Positions 52,105 through 61,009 of a stretch of 64,000 nt of DNA are shown here, piece by piece. The stretch's first letter is position 1; every line of letters begins with the position of its first letter. The DNA comes from Methanotrichaceae archaeon (lineage in GTDB: Archaea > Halobacteriota > Methanosarcinia > Methanotrichales > Methanotrichaceae): assembly GCA_016927425.1 (NCBI GenBank), contig JAFGMR010000007.1:1-64000 (forward strand), written 5' to 3'. The notes under the pieces were generated by a model. That model made no database searches. It was not told where the DNA came from and saw only the letters and a list, made by a program, of their open reading frames with translations. The position numbers were made by a program, and so were the translations under genes.

Positions 52105-54798
52105 CTAATAAAGCGGCCATCGGCGCCGGGCAGCCTTATGAATCTCCATCGCAAGAAGGATGGTCAGGGCAAGCCCTATTAGCTCGATCCAGTGCTCCGG
52201 AGAGACCGGCCCCAGGCCTAATAGACCGCTCAAGCCGGGTGTGTACATGGCGATCATATGAACCATTAGAGCTCCGAAGGTGCCCAATAGGAGAAACCGG
52301 TTTCCGAGAGGATTCTGTGAGAACGCCGAGAGCCGCTCGGAACGGCTGTTGAATACCTGAACGTTCTCGAAGAGGACCATCAGCAGCATTGTGAAGTTCC
52401 TGGCCTCATCGATGCTTCTGCCCGCATGGAGCATGGCGGTATATAGAGAGAACGCAACCGTCCCTATCACCAAGGCCGAGATCGCTATGCGCTCTACCAT
52501 CAGCTTGTTGAAGATCCCCTCCTTTGGGGATCGCGGGCGGCGGCGCATCTCGTCGCCTTCCGCGGGCTCGAAGGCGAGGGCAACGTCCTGGATGCCATTT
52601 GTGACTAAGTTGAGCCAGAGCAGTTGAACCGCCAAAAGCGGTAGTGGAAGGGATGCAGCAAGCGCCAGTATGAAGAGGACGATCTCCGCTGCCCCCGTCG
52701 ATATCAGCAGGAAGATGACCTTTCGAAGGTTAGAGTAGACTATCCGCCCTTCCTCGACACCCGAGACCAATGAAGCGAAATTGTCGTCGGTTATGATCAG
52801 GTCGGAGCTCTCTCGCGCAAGGTCGGTCCCCTCCTTTCCCATGGCGACTCCTACGTGGGCTGCCCGGAGGGCGGGGGCGTCGTTTGCGCCATCGCCTGTT
52901 ACTGCCACCACATGGCCCTGACGGATGAGGGACTCGACTATCTGCAGCTTCTGCCTGGGCTCGGCACGGGCGAAGACCCGGGCGTTTCCGCTAAGCGCAT
53001 CGATCTCCTCAGGCCCTACGGTCTCTGCTTCGCAAAGCTGTGGTCCTGTTACGACCTGGTCCATCGTCTGGGCAAGCATCAGCTCCCGTGCAATCGCAAG
53101 CGATGTCTCAGGGTGGTCTCCTGTTACCATGGCTACCTGAATTCCAGCCTCTCTGCATGCGGCAACTGCCGCGCAGGCCTCGGGGCGCAAGGGATCGATC
53201 ATCCCCACTATCCCAAGAAATGCAAGACCCTTGAGGTGCTCCTCGCTAAACGACTCCTCCTGTCGAGGGGCCATCTTCCCTGACGCGAGCGCCAGGAGGC
53301 GATACCCGCCCTGGGCAAGCTCCCTTGCTCCTCTCTCCACCGCCTCCGAATCGAGCGGGAGGTCTCCATCGATCGTTGCCATCGTTGTGCAGAACGATAG
53401 CACCTTCTCAGGCGCTCCCTTAACATGGACTTGACTGCAATCGTCCGCCCTGTTGAGTGATGCAGAGAACTGTCGTTCCGACTCGAATGGTATCTGGTCT
53501 ACCTGGGGGTGGTCGGCAAGCATCACCTCTCTTGTTACGCTGGCCTTTTTAGCCATCACAAGGAGGGCTACGTCCACCATATCCCCCCGATGGATCCAGC
53601 CCCCTTCAGCCCTCACGAGGGAGGCCTCGTTGTCGAGGACGGCCGTCTGGAGGAGGCGGAGGAGAAGGCGGTCTTCCGGCTCGCCTCGTGAGCCTGAAGG
53701 GTCGAGGATCTCACCCTCTGGAAGTGTGCCCTCCCCGGTGACGTTCCAGGTCTCGCCGGAAGGAAAGGCGATCCTCCGGGCGGTCAGCTCGTTCATGGTC
53801 AGCGTTCCAGTCTTGTCCGACGCAATGAAGCTGCAGGAGCCGAGGGACTCGACTGCGACGAGCCTTCGGATGATGACGTTTCGCCGCGCCATCCGGCCCA
53901 TTCCCACGGCCAGGGCAACCGTGAGTGCAACCGGCAGCCCTTCGGGTATGGCGGAGACGGCGAGTGCCACCGACTGGAAGAATACCTCCTCAAGAGAGAC
54001 CCCTCGATAGAGCGATGTTGCGATGATTACGACGACAGCTGCTCCGACTGCTGCAGCCACCCGGGAGGTGAAGCGCTCCATCGCGATTATGAGAGGAGGC
54101 TTTGCCTCCTTTCTCTCAAGAAGGCTTGCAAGACTTCCGATCTCGGTCGACCGGCCGGCAGCGGTCACAACGCCCTGCCCGCGGCCGCGAGAGATGAGGG
54201 TTCCTGCAAATGCCATGTTCCTTCTGTCGCCAAGCGGGCAGCCTTCTTGGGAGATCGAGTCGGCATCCTTCGAGACTGGAAGCGACTCCCCTGTGAGGAG
54301 AGACTCGTCCGCCTCAAGGCCAAGGGAAGAGAACAGCCTGAGGTCGGCTGGGACCTTGTCCCCGGACTCCAGAAGGACGACGTCGCCCGGCACGATCTCG
54401 CGGGAGTCGAGCTCCAGGCCTTCGCCTCCCCGAACCACCCGGGCCCTTGTCGTCACAAGCTCTCGCAGGGCTTCGGCGCTTCGCTCTGCCGAGTACTCCT
54501 GGACGGTGCCGATTGCGGCGTTGACGAGCAACACAGCGAAGATGAAGAATCCGTCCGACCACTCCCCAAGGAGAAATGAGATCACTCCTGCGAGGAGCAG
54601 GATGTAGATCAGGGGGCTTTTGAACTGGTAGAGGAATATTGCGGAGATCCCGGGGACATGGGGCTTTGGAAGCTCATTTGGGCCAAACCGCTCCAGCCGG
54701 GAGGCGGCCTCGGCCGGGCTCAGGCCGTAGGGGCCGGCATCCAGGTCCTGCAAGACACCCTCGACGCTTTTCGCGTGTGGCTGGGACGGGCTCTTCAC
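52105..54798 (-). CDS. P-type cation-transporting ATPase (Ca2+/PMR1-like, P2A)
   Basis: 897 aa with N-terminal cation-ATPase domain, TGES at 169-172, TM4 motif PEGLPVALT (286-294), phosphorylation site DKTGTLT (Asp328), hinge TGDGANDAPAL and MITGD-like AMVTGDHPETS, plus ten TM helices. TM4 resembles SERCA/PMR1 (PEGLP), so Ca2+ or Mn2+ export is likely. The C-terminus ends KAARRRWPLY. Stands alone; convergent with the cupin pseudogene. Confidence 0.93.
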   Translation of the reverse strand: MKSPSQPHAKSVEGVLQDLDAGPYGLSPAEAASRLERFGPNELPKPHVPGISAIFLYQFKSPLIYILLLAGVISFLLGEWSDGFFIFAVLLVNAAIGTVQEYSAERSAEALRELVTTRARVVRGGEGLELDSREIVPGDVVLLESGDKVPADLRLFSSLGLEADESLLTGESLPVSKDADSISQEGCPLGDRRNMAFAGTLISRGRGQGVVTAAGRSTEIGSLASLLERKEAKPPLIIAMERFTSRVAAAVGAAVVVIIATSLYRGVSLEEVFFQSVALAVSAIPEGLPVALTVALAVGMGRMARRNVIIRRLVAVESLGSCSFIASDKTGTLTMNELTARRIAFPSGETWNVTGEGTLPEGEILDPSGSRGEPEDRLLLRLLQTAVLDNEASLVRAEGGWIHRGDMVDVALLVMAKKASVTREVMLADHPQVDQIPFESERQFSASLNRADDCSQVHVKGAPEKVLSFCTTMATIDGDLPLDSEAVERGARELAQGGYRLLALASGKMAPRQEESFSEEHLKGLAFLGIVGMIDPLRPEACAAVAACREAGIQVAMVTGDHPETSLAIARELMLAQTMDQVVTGPQLCEAETVGPEEIDALSGNARVFARAEPRQKLQIVESLIRQGHVVAVTGDGANDAPALRAAHVGVAMGKEGTDLARESSDLIITDDNFASLVSGVEEGRIVYSNLRKVIFLLISTGAAEIVLFILALAASLPLPLLAVQLLWLNLVTNGIQDVALAFEPAEGDEMRRRPRSPKEGIFNKLMVERIAISALVIGTVAFSLYTAMLHAGRSIDEARNFTMLLMVLFENVQVFNSRSERLSAFSQNPLGNRFLLLGTFGALMVHMIAMYTPGLSGLLGLGPVSPEHWIELIGLALTILLAMEIHKAARRRWPLY

Positions 54799-54883
54799 CG
54801 ACTGCCTCCTTTCAGCTGATTGGGCAGGCCGAGGCCTTAACCGTTCCGTTTGGGGGGTCGTATCCGCCGGGAGACGATTAGGG

Positions 54884-54890
54884 TTAAATA
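54884..54890 (+). promoter_or_regulatory. TATA box of tRNA-Leu
   Basis: TTAAATA, 32-38 bases upstream of the tRNA-Leu 5' end, the normal archaeal tRNA promoter position with a short leader. Confidence 0.55.
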
Positions 54891-54921
54891 GGACTAGTGC
54901 ATGAGGTCTGCTGCCTCTTTT

Positions 54922-55006
54922 GCGGGGGTTGCCAAGTCAGGTCAAAGGCGCTGGATTCAGGGTCCAGTCTCGCAGGAGTTCGTGGGTTCGAATCCCATCC
55001 CCCGCA
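54922..55006 (+). tRNA. tRNA-Leu (CAG anticodon)
   Basis: Acceptor GCGGGGG / CCCCCGC with discriminator A; anticodon arm CTGGATT CAG GGTCCAG; long variable arm as in class II tRNAs; T arm GTGGGTTCGAATCCCAT. 85 nt, no encoded CCA, no intron. It is the probable attachment site of the decayed integrated element that follows. Confidence 0.95.
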
Positions 55007-55119
55007 CCTAATTACCAGTATGTATTGATATTAAACTATTTTTGTTGTGGTCATCAAAGGGTCCGCTATCTCTGTAAGGATTCCCGTAAGGTCCTGCCGC
55101 CATCCCTGTCGTCAGGTCG

Positions 55120-55726
55120 AAGACGGTGCCCTCGTTGAGTGATGAAGTATATCTACAACCTCCCTTCGGCTAACCCTTCATAGCTCCTGGATGAACTCCT
55201 GCTCAATCCCGGCCCGCTGCAGGTGAGTGGTGGGACAACGCCGGCGACAATGGGAATTGAAGTGATCCACCCCCTATCTGAGATGTGGGATCATGGCGGG
55301 GGCCTGCCCGCGTCGCTCATCTCCGCCCGATCTCCTCCCGTGTTCAAGAAGGGCGAGGGACATCCCTTCCGGGTCATCCCCGCCCGGATCTTCAGCCAGT
55401 GGCGGAGGATGAAAGCCGCCTCGCAGTCATTGGAGTGCTCGGCCCTCTTGGGGATGGGCTTCGGCTTGATCGACTGCTCCACAAAGCCCGCGTCCCCGTG
55501 GTCGAGGGCGATACGTTCGTTTCTCCTAATCTCGGCCTTAGTCAGGAGGACGATTGCCGCCCGGCCTCGGATGTCCAGGATTCCATTGACCAGCCGGGCC
55601 ATCTCATCCACGCCTGTGCTTCCACTCGTGCAGGCCTCCATCGTCCTTGTATCGCCGGATGTAACGCTTCCGGATGGGCAGGACTGGGTTGGATTGGATC
55701 AGCTCCTCGAACATGGAATTACTCAT
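55120..55726 (-). pseudogene. decayed tyrosine recombinase (integrase)
   Basis: Starts MSNSMFEELIQSNPVL (ATG ending 55726), continues IRKRYIRRYKDDGGLHEW, then shifts frame to GRAAIVLLTKAEIRRNERIAL, FVEQSIKPKPIPKR and EAAFILRHWLKIR (catalytic Arg-I in GIRRNE-like context), and in a further frame PTTHLQRAGIEQEFIQEL, a stop, RVSRREVVDI at the C-terminus where the His/Arg box and Tyr should be. At least two frameshifts and one stop; the catalytic Tyr context is replaced (DILHH). Not functional. Confidence 0.72.
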
Positions 55727-55976
55727 AGACCTCGGTATCGGTCCTTCTGTGAGACATCTCGATTGAGGGATATGAAACGAGCCAAGGGGGCGGATCGCCA
55801 CAACGAAACTTATATCATCTCACCGTTCAGAGAACGAGCATGGCTGGCGAGAAGGGCGGAGCGGATAGAAAAATAGAGGGGAGGCGGGAACAAGAATTGA
55901 GCATCTTGCCTACGGAAATCCGTGATACATATTTAGATGTCACAAGATATCATCGCAAGCTATTGGCCCGTTTGGC

Positions 55977-56389
55977 TCAGAGGTAGTCGTAGATTGTTTT
56001 TTGGGTTGTCTTCCACCATTTATGGCTTTTCTTTTTCAGCCATTGTTATATTTGATGCAAATCGCAATCTATTTCCGCATCAGACATCTTATTCAATACA
56101 TAAAATATCTCATCCTCGTCGGACTTGTTAAGAAAAAGCCGTTCAGCCTCAAAATAGTAGCAGCTACGATAAAAGATGTCCGCTTATTGCCATCAAAGAA
56201 CGGATGAAGACGGGACATATATAAAACCCAAGCAACTCTTGCATGAATACCACTCTGCATATCAATTTGATTCAAGATATAGTCAATAGTGCCATCACAA
56301 AGAATTCCTTGGACACGGCCACCCGTCCTAATAAGATCTTCATGGATTGCAATGATCATTTCGTTTGTTATTCTATTGTCGGTGGACAT
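55977..56389 (-). pseudogene. decayed Doc/Fic-family toxin gene
   Basis: MSTDNRITNEMIIAIHEDLI, then the Fic active motif HPFFDGNKRTSF intact, then FLTSPTRMRYFMY and a premature stop at 56093. The neighbouring frame continues with a better Doc tail (DEDEIFYVLNKMSDAEI, later QWLKKK), so there is one frameshift near 56130 next to a T5 run, plus a TAA. Doc toxins phosphorylate EF-Tu-like targets; no antitoxin is visible next to it. Typical accessory cargo of an integrated element. Confidence 0.65.
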
Positions 56390-56567
56390 CACACCCCCAG
56401 CTGCGGAATGCGCGTTAATTAAACACATCCTAGTTCTATATTATCCCATATATCAACAACCTCCCCTCCCCTCGGCCATCCCCCTTCAATGCTCCGGAAG
56501 AGAGAGGGTCATCCTTCCGGTCCATTATCGATAATACGAATACCTTTGCAATTAGGATTGGCAGGGG

Positions 56568-56587
56568 TCCCAATCCCCCGCGCTAAT
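56568..56587. repeat. possible right attachment site resembling the tRNA-Leu 3' end
   Basis: TCCCAATCCCCCGCGCTAAT resembles the tRNA 3' end and its flank, CCCATCCCCCGC ACCTAAT, with one inserted A and small changes. If real it bounds the element at 54985-56587. The match is short, so it may be chance. Confidence 0.3.
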
Positions 56588-56630
56588 CCATCACCATCCC
56601 GGCAGCTCTGTCAATCGTCCCCACAGGGCT

Positions 56631-57212
56631 CTAGTAGTTCTCCCCTAAGAGCTCGAAGTAGTCCCTCGGATGCGCGCAGGCAGGGCATTCCTCCGGCGCC
56701 TCGTATCCTTCGTGGACGTAGCCGCAGTTCCTGCACTTCCAGCGGACTACCTCGCCCCTCTTGAAGACCTCTCCTGCCTCGATGTTCCTTAGAAGGGCAA
56801 GATACCTCTTCTCGTGCTGCTTTTCGGCGGAAGCTATCGATCTCATCGCTGATGCGATCTCTCCAAAGCCCTCCTGATCGGCAGTGTCTGCGAACTCGGG
56901 GTACATCTCTGTATATTCGTGGTTCTCGCCTGCGGCCGCAGCCTTGAGGTTCTCCTTTGTGCTTGCTATGACTCCTGCGGGAAAGGCGGCCGAAATTTCG
57001 ACATCTCCCCCTTCGAGGAACTTGAAGAGCCTCTTCGCATGCTCCTTCTCGTTCTCGGCCGTCTCCGCGAATATGGCCGATATCTGCTCATAGCCCTCCT
57101 TCTTCGCCTGGGATGCGTAGAAGTGGTAGCGGTTTCTCGCTTGGGATTCTCCTGCAAAGGCTGTCAGGAGGTTCTTCTCCGTCTGGGTTCCTTTCAAGCT
57201 CTTCAAATCCAT
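56631..57212 (-). CDS. rbr: rubrerythrin
   Basis: 193 aa peroxide-reducing di-iron protein. Ferritin-like bundle: [67 protein letters not shown]; rubredoxin tail with [10 protein letters not shown] and CPACAHP. Two Glu-x-x-His sites and the C-terminal Fe site are complete. Start at ATG ending 57212 (MDLKSLKG), with GGAGGAG immediately upstream. Expected in a strict anaerobe for oxidative stress. Confidence 0.95.
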   Translation of the reverse strand: MDLKSLKGTQTEKNLLTAFAGESQARNRYHFYASQAKKEGYEQISAIFAETAENEKEHAKRLFKFLEGGDVEISAAFPAGVIASTKENLKAAAAGENHEYTEMYPEFADTADQEGFGEIASAMRSIASAEKQHEKRYLALLRNIEAGEVFKRGEVVRWKCRNCGYVHEGYEAPEECPACAHPRDYFELLGENY

Positions 57213-57434
57213 CTCCTCCAACGATTGCGCTCTCGGGGCCGCTCCGTCTAAAAGGCAAGAATTAAGACCTCAGGCCTTTGGCTGCGGGCCCTTTCGAGCT
57301 TTGAGTCTGTCGTTACTGGGTTATTAACCGCACGCTGCTCATCTTTTGGAGGGCCATACAGCGCAGAGGTCGATGGAACATTTATATTCTATTAAATCTT
57401 ATGATATCTCAAATGTTTCCAGGAGGAATCAAGC

Positions 57435-57644
57435 GTGAAGATAAGTGCCAGAAATATGCTCAAAGGCAAGGTCAAAGGAATTATCAAAGGGCCGGTGAAC
57501 GCTGAAGTATCGGTAGAGCTTCCCGGTGGAGAGGTCCTTGTCTCTATCATAACCAGTAAATCCGTAGAAAACCTTGAGCTTGCTGAGGGAAAAAACGTCT
57601 ACTTGGCAATAAAGGCCACCAATGTGATGATCGCCATAGACTGA
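57435..57644 (+). CDS. mop: molybdenum-pterin/oxyanion-binding protein Mop
   Basis: 69 aa single TOBE (Mop) domain: SARNMLKGKVKGIIKGPVNAEV and VSIITSKSVENLELAEGK then VYLAIKATNVMIAID. Hexameric Mop binds molybdate or tungstate and buffers them. Starts GTG with GGAGGA nine bases upstream; a TATA box TTTATATT lies at 57381-57388 and the leader is short. It carries exactly the domain half lost from the transporter ATPase, so may compensate. Confidence 0.92.
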   Translation: MKISARNMLKGKVKGIIKGPVNAEVSVELPGGEVLVSIITSKSVENLELAEGKNVYLAIKATNVMIAID

Positions 57645-58280
57645 ACCGAGCCGGACAACGCGGGACAGATCCCATTCTTGCAGATGGACCAAACCCAAAC
57701 GACGTCGACAGCGGCGAAGCCGACCTGTTGATCACAGACCTATCGGTTCCGGCAGGGATGAAGCCTGGGATGAGAACGAAGATCGCAGTTGGGTTCGCAA
57801 ATCAAGGCTCGGGTGATGCAGGGCCCTTTGAGGTGTATGCCAATCCATTCTCAAAGCATCACTATCAGTGCCCGATCGGGATTATGGGACGAAAGGTGGA
57901 GACGTATTGTTTTCATTGTCCGCAAGCGAGCTACCTGGTATAGGCAGCGTACCTAATGCTTGCTTGGGGGGGTCAAGCCCGACCTGGAGCTGCCCGGAAG
58001 GGAGCATACCATCATCGCCTCCGATCCTTCCTACTTGGTCTCACAATTCGAAGACCGGGGGCGAAGGCATAGCCTGGATCTACGGCATGGCAATTCCAAT
58101 ATCGCCCTCTGCAAGCGCCGAAGAAGGGGCAACGGACTCGCTTTCAAAGGAGGACGGAGCGTATGCGAACCCAGAATCCGATGCATTGGGTGCTGGTTGT
58201 GAGGGTGCCAAAGGAGAGATCCTCATCGACGCATCGTTTGGGGGCTTGGAGAAAGATACTTTGGGAGAGCCGATATAGAC
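57645..58280 (+). pseudogene. decayed CARDB-domain surface protein
   Basis: Three reading frames each carry part of a CARDB-like domain: ADLLITDLSVPAGMKPGM then VGFANQGSGDAGPFEVY in one, DYGTKGGDVLFSLSASELPG in another, VKPDLELPGREHTIIASDPS in a third. Together they read as one protein of about 200 codons with at least two frameshifts. The tail (KGEILIDASFGGLEKDT) has no family. Confidence in the reading is moderate because the remnant is short. Confidence 0.5.
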
Positions 58281-58311
58281 TACGCGCGCAATCGATAAGG
58301 AGTCGGAATTC

Positions 58312-59343
58312 ATGGGGTACGAGAAGGTATTGGACCGCTTTGGAAGCGTCATCGAGGAGGATCTAAGGAGGACGTTTGACCAATTGAAAGAGGAGGGGGC
58401 GAGGTACCATCCCTTCATCGGAGATGTATACGAGGCGATCGAGGAGTTCGTGATGAGGGGCGGAAGGAGGCTTGCCGCATGCGGCACTCTTGTGGCCTAC
58501 AAGGGCTACAGCGGCCGAATAGATGACGAGATCGTAAAAATCTCCTCCGGCGTCGAGCTCTTCCGGCATGCGATCCTCGTCCACGACGATATCGTGGATC
58601 GAGAGCTTCTCAGGCGAGGCGGAAAGACTCTTCACAGAACCCTCGGAGGGCAGGGCGAGAGTCTCGGCATGGGGTCAGCCCTCTTCGCCGGAAACATCCT
58701 CTATGCCCTAGCCATCGAGGCCGTCTCGGGTTCCGGCTTTGATGCCCCGGTCGTAACGGAGATCGAAGACCTCCTCTCATCCGAGTACCGGGCCGTAAAC
58801 GAGAGCCAGATTCTGGATCTTCTATTCGAGTTCAAGGAGACCGATCTCGACGAGTGGACGGTCATGGCCAGCAGAAGGGCAGCGTCCCTCTTCAGGGCAT
58901 CGATTATGGCAGGCGCAATTCCCGCCTCCGCCCCAAAGGACGATATTGCCCTCCTGGAGGAGGCCGGAAGGAAGATTGGAATTGCGTTTGATATACAGGA
59001 CGACATAATAGATACCTTCGCCACCAAAGAGCAGTATGGCCGGGATCCCTGCGGCGATATCTCCAAGGGAAAGAAGCCTCTGCACGTCGTAGTTGCCCTC
59101 CAGAGAGACGACCGCCTCTCCTCTTTCATAAAGGGGGAAAGGGAGCTCTCAGACGAGGAGGTCGATGAGGTCCAGGAGATCATCAGAAGCTCAGGGGCCC
59201 TCGATGAGGCGAAAGCCATATCCAGCGCTCATGCAAGGGAGGCCGAGAGGCTGATCTCCCGGACGCGGATGGGTGAGGCGGAGAAGGAGTTCTTCATCTC
59301 CTTCATAAGATACGTGGATGAGAGCTTGGAGTGGTACAAATAA
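58312..59343 (+). CDS. isoprenyl diphosphate synthase (geranylgeranyl/farnesyl type)
   Basis: 343 aa all-helical prenyltransferase that elongates DMAPP with IPP to the C15-C20 chains of archaeal lipids. First aspartate motif DDIVD (92-96) with HDD, second DDIID (230-234), GxKxP-type GDISKGKKPL. Chain length cannot be set from sequence alone; GGPP is expected for archaeol. ATG at 58312. Not adjacent to other mevalonate genes except the HMG-CoA synthase 1.7 kb away. Confidence 0.93.
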   Translation: MGYEKVLDRFGSVIEEDLRRTFDQLKEEGARYHPFIGDVYEAIEEFVMRGGRRLAACGTLVAYKGYSGRIDDEIVKISSGVELFRHAILVHDDIVDRELLRRGGKTLHRTLGGQGESLGMGSALFAGNILYALAIEAVSGSGFDAPVVTEIEDLLSSEYRAVNESQILDLLFEFKETDLDEWTVMASRRAASLFRASIMAGAIPASAPKDDIALLEEAGRKIGIAFDIQDDIIDTFATKEQYGRDPCGDISKGKKPLHVVVALQRDDRLSSFIKGERELSDEEVDEVQEIIRSSGALDEAKAISSAHAREAERLISRTRMGEAEKEFFISFIRYVDESLEWYK

Positions 59344-59395
59344 GGTGACAAGGAAGGTGACAAGGCAACGCTAGGAGGGCGCAGCCCTCTATCGG

Positions 59396-60040
59396 TCAGA
59401 TCAGCCTCGCTCCCATTATCACCGCAATTCCCGCGAGGATGGTTGGCACACCTACGGCGAGCCAGATCAAAGGGTTTCCCTGATAGATCTTCCTCCCATC
59501 AAGAGGGCCGAACGGGAGCATATTGAATGCGGCAAGCGTCAGGTTGATCATAAGGGCGCTATAGGCGGCGGATATGGTAAGCCAGCTGGATCTGGGAAGG
59601 CTTACCAGGATTGCGAAGAAGACGATTGCAAAGACGATATTTGTGAGGGGACCTGCAATGGCAATTCTCAGGAGATCCGACCTCTCGTCCCTTCCCTCAT
59701 CCCCATACCAGCCGGAGACTGCCCCAGCTGGCGTTGACTTTCGTATCATGACAGCTCCTGGCAAGGCGAAGATGAAGCCCGCCATGGCCATAAAGATGAT
59801 GAGAATGAGCCACGGCCGGTTGGCCCTGTACTCGGCCCAGTATCCAAAGCGTTGGGCTACGACCTTGTGGGCCATCTCGTGAAGTATGAAACCGGTTCCA
59901 ACCCCGAGGCCCGAGATCATGATAATCTCAATGCTCGGTATGGTTCCCGGCCAGAGGATGGCAAAGGCCGCTGTGAGGGCGATGAACGAGAGCATAAGGT
60001 CGATCAGCTCTGTTGGGCCAGTCTTTCTCCAGGGGCTCAT
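59396..60040 (-). CDS. site-2 protease family membrane metalloprotease
   Basis: 214 aa with six TM segments. Zinc motif HEMAH (54-58) in GTGFILHEMAHKVVAQ and third ligand region NMLPFGPLDG. All catalytic residues are present, so it should cleave membrane proteins. Start moved to the ATG ending 60040 (MSPWRKTGP); the 42 codons before it are shadow. Convergent with the prenyl synthase gene. Confidence 0.88.
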   Translation of the reverse strand: MSPWRKTGPTELIDLMLSFIALTAAFAILWPGTIPSIEIIMISGLGVGTGFILHEMAHKVVAQRFGYWAEYRANRPWLILIIFMAMAGFIFALPGAVMIRKSTPAGAVSGWYGDEGRDERSDLLRIAIAGPLTNIVFAIVFFAILVSLPRSSWLTISAAYSALMINLTLAAFNMLPFGPLDGRKIYQGNPLIWLAVGVPTILAGIAVIMGARLI

Positions 60041-60244
60041 GCGCTGCCGCGTTTGCCGCGAACTTACTTGAACCTGCTGTTCGATCGTCTGCAATGCAAT
60101 CCCATGGCACCGTGACGGGGGTGCATTGGAGGGGATTTTGGCGTCCACCGGATATAATCGATCCATTCTGAAGGATGTGAAGAGGCTTGGCGATAGGGAA
60201 GACGTTTATCCCTTGGGGATCGATGGGACCGATGGAGAATTGTC

Positions 60245-60757
60245 ATGCTGGACCTACTGAGAGCGCGGCGCAGCATCAGGCGGTATAAGGACGAGGGGAT
60301 AGATCCCCTGGTGATCGAGAAGCTCAGGGAGGCGGCGGTTCGTTCACCGACCTCTCGCGGAATTAATCCATGGCGCTTCATCTTTGTCGCCGACAAGCCT
60401 CTCCTCGATGATCTCTCCCGCGCTAAGGAGGGCGGCTCAGGCTTTCTGAAGGGGGCTGGCCTCGGCGTGGTGGTCTGCGCAGAGGAGGAAAAGTCCGACG
60501 TCTGGGTGGAGGACTGCTCGATAAGTGCCATCATCCTGCAGCTAACAGCGCTGAGCCTCGGCTTGGGATCCTGCTGGATTCAGATAAGAAACAGGATGCA
60601 CAGCCCTACCCGATCCTCTGAGGAGTACGTCAGGGAGATCTTGGGCTTGCCTGAGACGATGAGGGTGGAGTGCATCATCTCCCTCGGCTATCCTGCCGAG
60701 ACAAAGTCGCCCGTTCCAGCAAAGGACCTCGAGTTCGAGAAGATCCTTTCCCTCTAG
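60245..60757 (+). CDS. nitroreductase family protein
   Basis: 170 aa FMN-dependent reductase: LLRARRSIRRYKDEGI (phosphate-binding Arg), AAVRSPTSRGINPWRFIFVAD, GLGSCWIQIRNR, LPETMRVECIISLGYPAE. Short form without the C-terminal extension. Substrate unknown; the archaeal members often act on flavin or F420-linked compounds. Its stop is shared with the end of the minus-strand UspA remnant. Confidence 0.88.
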   Translation: MLDLLRARRSIRRYKDEGIDPLVIEKLREAAVRSPTSRGINPWRFIFVADKPLLDDLSRAKEGGSGFLKGAGLGVVVCAEEEKSDVWVEDCSISAIILQLTALSLGLGSCWIQIRNRMHSPTRSSEEYVREILGLPETMRVECIISLGYPAETKSPVPAKDLEFEKILSL

Positions 60758-60969
60758 TGGATTATCATCACAGGCACCAGGGTGTGGCGAACCATCTTGT
60801 CGGCGATTGCTCCCAAGGGGGAACTAATCCACCTCCCGGTTCTGCCAATGCTTACGAGGATTACGTGGTCCATCCATCGAGCAGCCTTCAGGATCCCATC
60901 AATTGGATGGCCTAGGGATTTCACCCTTTGGAAGGGCCTTCTCGCTTTCTTTCTACTCTTGGTCTACCC
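60754..60969 (-). pseudogene. remnant of a universal stress protein
   Basis: On the minus strand GHPIDGILKAARWMDHVILV, SIGRTGRWISSPLGAIADKM, VRHTLVPVMIIH and TAG form the second half of a USP domain, closely like the intact one at 26558 in pattern. The first half is missing; an in-frame TAG precedes about 70 codons. A relic rather than a gene. Confidence 0.6.
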
Positions 60970-61009
60970 GTGCTCATGAGGGGGCTCGCCCGCGGGCGCG
61001 TACGACCGA

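Noticed and set aside
55223-55876. 217-codon plus-strand frame over the integrase relic
   Set aside because: Ser/Arg/Pro-rich composition with no fold; the antisense frames carry recognisable integrase blocks.
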